Shown here: positions 61,785 to 64,000 of the stretch, piece after piece
Numbering within the stretch: the stretch's first letter is position 1
Layout: the number at the start of each line of letters is the position of its first letter
Assembly: GCA_029260165.1 (NCBI GenBank)
Contig: JAJDDT010000102.1
Span: forward strand, 1 to 64,000
Direction of reading: 5' to 3'
From: Phycisphaerae bacterium
GTDB taxonomy: Bacteria; Planctomycetota; Phycisphaerae; UBA1845
Length of the DNA stretch: 64,000 nucleotides
The notes under the pieces: generated by a model
Database searches by the model: none
Told to the model about the DNA's origin: nothing
Seen by the model: the letters and a program-made list of their open reading frames with translations, nothing else
Translations under genes and position numbers: made by a program

Positions 61785-63446
61785 TCAATTTGCACCGGAA
61801 CTTGAGGAGAAATCGGATTGCGGGGCGATTTCGACGTTGTTGTAATCCAAAAGCGTGCCCTTCGCCCGCTCCAGAGCTGCCACCGCGATCTTGAACGTGA
61901 TCAGCGCGTCCAGCAGATTGTTTCGCGAGGCTGCCACCGACCGTCGGGCACCCAATTCCTGATTCAACGTCTGAAAATCCTTCCGCTCCGCACGGGCGAT
62001 GATGGCAGCCACCTGATCCTCGTTCGCCTCGGCGGAGGCGAGCCTCGGCTCGATCTGCTTGTACGATGTGTCGATCGCCCGCGCTGCCAGATTCACCTCG
62101 CGAATAACGTCCTCGATCTGCGCCTTGAGCGACGCAATGGCCTGGGCATGCTCAAGCTGCTCCCTGCGAAGCTCCGCCTCCCGCAAACGGTTGCCAACTG
62201 GCACTTCAAAACGCAAAGTCACCAGATACTGCGTGAAATCGGTCTGGGTCACCTGATCAAAAGCGTCGTCGAAATTGCTGCCAAGACCATCGACCGTGTA
62301 GGTGAAAGCCACATCCAGTTGCGGCAACGCTTCATTTTTCGCGATCCCCAGTTGAAGTTTCTGAATGTCAATTCCCCATCGCGCCTCGCGCAACTCGCTT
62401 CGTCGATCCAGGGCAGTCTGAACCTCAGCCAGCCGATCGATATCCAGTTCCATCGTCGATGGAAAATCCACGGTCACGATTTCAATATCGTCAGCCAGAT
62501 TCAACTCCGGGTCGTTAATAAAACCCAACAACCGGTCCTCGGCATCACGCACATTGTTGACCACCTCAATGAACCGCGCCTTCTCCGTCTGAAGATCCGC
62601 CTCTGTCTGCGATAACTGAATCTGAAACACGTCGAAATCGCGACGTTTATCAAGATAGTCATAGATTTTTTCAAATTCCGTCAGCAGCCTGGCGCTGATC
62701 GACACCCGTCGCCTCGCACGAACCAAATCCCAGTACGCCCGCTCAACGGAGAACAGAATCTCGCGAACCTGCCGACGAAAAGCCTCACGACTGATGTCCA
62801 ACTGCTTTTTGGCGATTCGAATCGGAGCGAGGTTGCGATCCAAACCAGCACCCCGAAGCAGTGGCTGGGTAATGCTGGCAGAAAACGCACTCGTGTATTC
62901 CGGATTCAGCAACTGAAACTGAAGATCAATAAACTGACGCCGAATCTGCAGGCTGGTCTGAACCGTTGCACCGGTGGCCAACCGCTTGGCGAACCCACCC
63001 TGCAGAAAAAAGGTGTCGAATTCGGTCGGTGCCAACTGCGACGCACTGGGCACATCCCGCACGTCCTTGGTCAGGTTCATCGAGTAAACCGCGTCAAAGG
63101 CAGCCTCTGCCTGCACAACACCCGTCGTGGTGATGGCGGGGAAATAGCTCTGCACGCGAATGGCGTAACTGTTGGCCAGCGCACGCCGCAACGCGTCCTT
63201 CAGGGACAACTCAACCGTCCTGCCCGATTGCAGCTTTCCAAGGCGACGGACCAACCCCTCGGCAAACTGCCTGTCACGCGGATTTTCCACCGACTTCAAT
63301 TCACGCTCAAGCCAGGGAATCTCCTCGGCAGGGTCAGACACATGCCAGATGATCGGGTCCATTTCGTCCGGACGAAGCTCGAGCTTCGATCGCTCGTTGA
63401 ACTGCCCCAACAACGAACACGCCAGGATCATCGTTATCATATGCAT
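61785..63446 (-). CDS. TolC-like outer membrane efflux protein
   Basis: A 553-residue protein with the repeated helical pattern of the outer membrane efflux family: LSLKDALRRALANSYAIRVQ (about 80-100), SITQPLLRGAGLDRNLAPIR (about 191-210), the first long coiled hairpin with AYWDLVRARRRVSISARLLT, and a second repeat LRFEVPVGNRLREAELRREQ (about 405-425) with its hairpin. The N-terminus is a short signal sequence. TolC-like channels pair with an inner-membrane pump and periplasmic adaptor; none is adjacent here. The start at 63446 or 63440 is uncertain. Confidence 0.88.
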   Translation of the reverse strand: MHMITMILACSLLGQFNERSKLELRPDEMDPIIWHVSDPAEEIPWLERELKSVENPRDRQFAEGLVRRLGKLQSGRTVELSLKDALRRALANSYAIRVQSYFPAITTTGVVQAEAAFDAVYSMNLTKDVRDVPSASQLAPTEFDTFFLQGGFAKRLATGATVQTSLQIRRQFIDLQFQLLNPEYTSAFSASITQPLLRGAGLDRNLAPIRIAKKQLDISREAFRRQVREILFSVERAYWDLVRARRRVSISARLLTEFEKIYDYLDKRRDFDVFQIQLSQTEADLQTEKARFIEVVNNVRDAEDRLLGFINDPELNLADDIEIVTVDFPSTMELDIDRLAEVQTALDRRSELREARWGIDIQKLQLGIAKNEALPQLDVAFTYTVDGLGSNFDDAFDQVTQTDFTQYLVTLRFEVPVGNRLREAELRREQLEHAQAIASLKAQIEDVIREVNLAARAIDTSYKQIEPRLASAEANEDQVAAIIARAERKDFQTLNQELGARRSVAASRNNLLDALITFKIAVAALERAKGTLLDYNNVEIAPQSDFSSSSGAN

Positions 63447-63668
63447 TGCAGATTTGCCAGGAATTTAACTCGTTCCGCCACCACCCTGTGTCGCCGCGCC
63501 GCGACATCGATCAGACCCCGGGAGTCTAAACCAGCCCCACCAACCCCGTCAATTCAGACTGACCCGCAGCACGACAACATCACACATGTTGCAGAGCCTC
63601 TCAACCGCCCACTGATGAAGGGACCACATCATGCTCCGTCTGTCCCATGATTCTGACATGATTGCACT

Positions 63669-64000
63669 CTAACTCACCCCTTCGAGACAACGCTCATAAA
63701 CCCCCGCACAAACATCCGCCATCACCGCCACATCAAACACCGTCCCCGTCGCATCACAATCCCCCCGATTCACATCCCCCAACATCCCCGACAACCCCCG
63801 ACCCATCGAAACCTGATCCGCCTCGCAACGTCGCAACCCCGCAAACTCACCCTCCGGAAGACCCAGCCCCGTCGACAACACCTCCGCCCCACTCGCCAAC
63901 GCCTGACCCACACCCACCGGACATCGCACCGCCATGTTCGCAAACACCACCACCTCCGCCCGACCCAACCATTCCTTCTGCACATCCAGGTCCGCCCCAA
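63669..64000 (-). CDS. Unidentified gene truncated by the window edge
   Basis: An open frame enters the window from the right and stops at 63669. The visible 110 residues (AEVVVFANMAVRCPVGVGQA, GLRRCEADQVSMGRGLSGML, and AGVYERCLEGVS at the end) have the G-rich codon style of other genes here. A glycosyltransferase-like C-terminus is possible but not shown. The 222 bases to its left (63447-63668) hold no gene. Confidence 0.5.
   Translation of the reverse strand, partial: GADLDVQKEWLGRAEVVVFANMAVRCPVGVGQALASGAEVLSTGLGLPEGEFAGLRRCEADQVSMGRGLSGMLGDVNRGDCDATGTVFDVAVMADVCAGVYERCLEGVS

Overview
The window looks like a chromosome segment of a planctomycete, probably of the Phycisphaerae type. This is an inference. 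It rests on a PEP-CTERM exported protein, many lipoproteins and signal-peptide proteins, a minimal type IV pilus/type II secretion locus with large divergent pseudopilins, a SxtJ-carbamoyltransferase-DUF5989 operon, GTG/ATG starts with GGAGG sites, and G- or C-rich codon styles that change from gene to gene.

Layout. 1-1010: 3' part of a doubly frameshifted IS4-type transposase. 1011-1565: non-coding, with degenerate tandem repeats, palindromic REP-like elements and a perfect 13-bp hairpin. 1566-15181: a one-directional block of Mu-like phage head genes (large terminase, DUF935 portal, gpI-type protease/scaffold, DUF2190 decoration protein, gpT-type major capsid protein, gp36-type protein), then a neck/tail-completion-like protein, a probable tail hub and seven adhesin- or fibre-like proteins. 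No integrase, repressor, replication, lysis, sheath, tube or tape-measure gene is visible. Most gaps in the block hold the same REP elements found elsewhere in the chromosome, so the block looks long-resident and possibly domesticated.

15236-17203: a secreted TlpA-thioredoxin/DUF3738 protein and a secreted unknown. 17715-21079: selB-selA, overlapping by 4 bases. 21155-24882: a PEP-CTERM protein and a glycosyltransferase-SGNH hydrolase pair. 25129-28583: DUF457 membrane protein, acyl-CoA dehydrogenase-like protein, cupin and a second SGNH hydrolase. 28709-30655: rpsI and rplM, a STAS protein and a tail-anchored unknown. 30929-31381: a lipoprotein with a 13-cysteine insert. 31483-33868: the SxtJ-carbamoyltransferase-DUF5989 operon, including a 52-residue gene. 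34156-35421: a PQQ-repeat lipoprotein. 35600-36390: a REP-associated tyrosine transposase between its own REP pairs. 36554-37555: an orphan gene. 37780-38982: ispG.

39238-55781 is a minus-strand pilus/secretion locus. Transcription order is GspE-like ATPase, PilT, PilB-like ATPase, PilC, five pseudopilins and a giant PilX/GspK-like minor pilin. No secretin, prepilin peptidase or PilMNO is seen. 56072-59149: pyruvate phosphate dikinase with a histone-H1-like Lys/Ala tail. The right end carries gpsA, a 59-residue lipoprotein, an SH3-domain secreted protein, a TolC-like outer-membrane protein and an unidentified gene cut by the window edge. No rRNA, tRNA or CRISPR array was seen.
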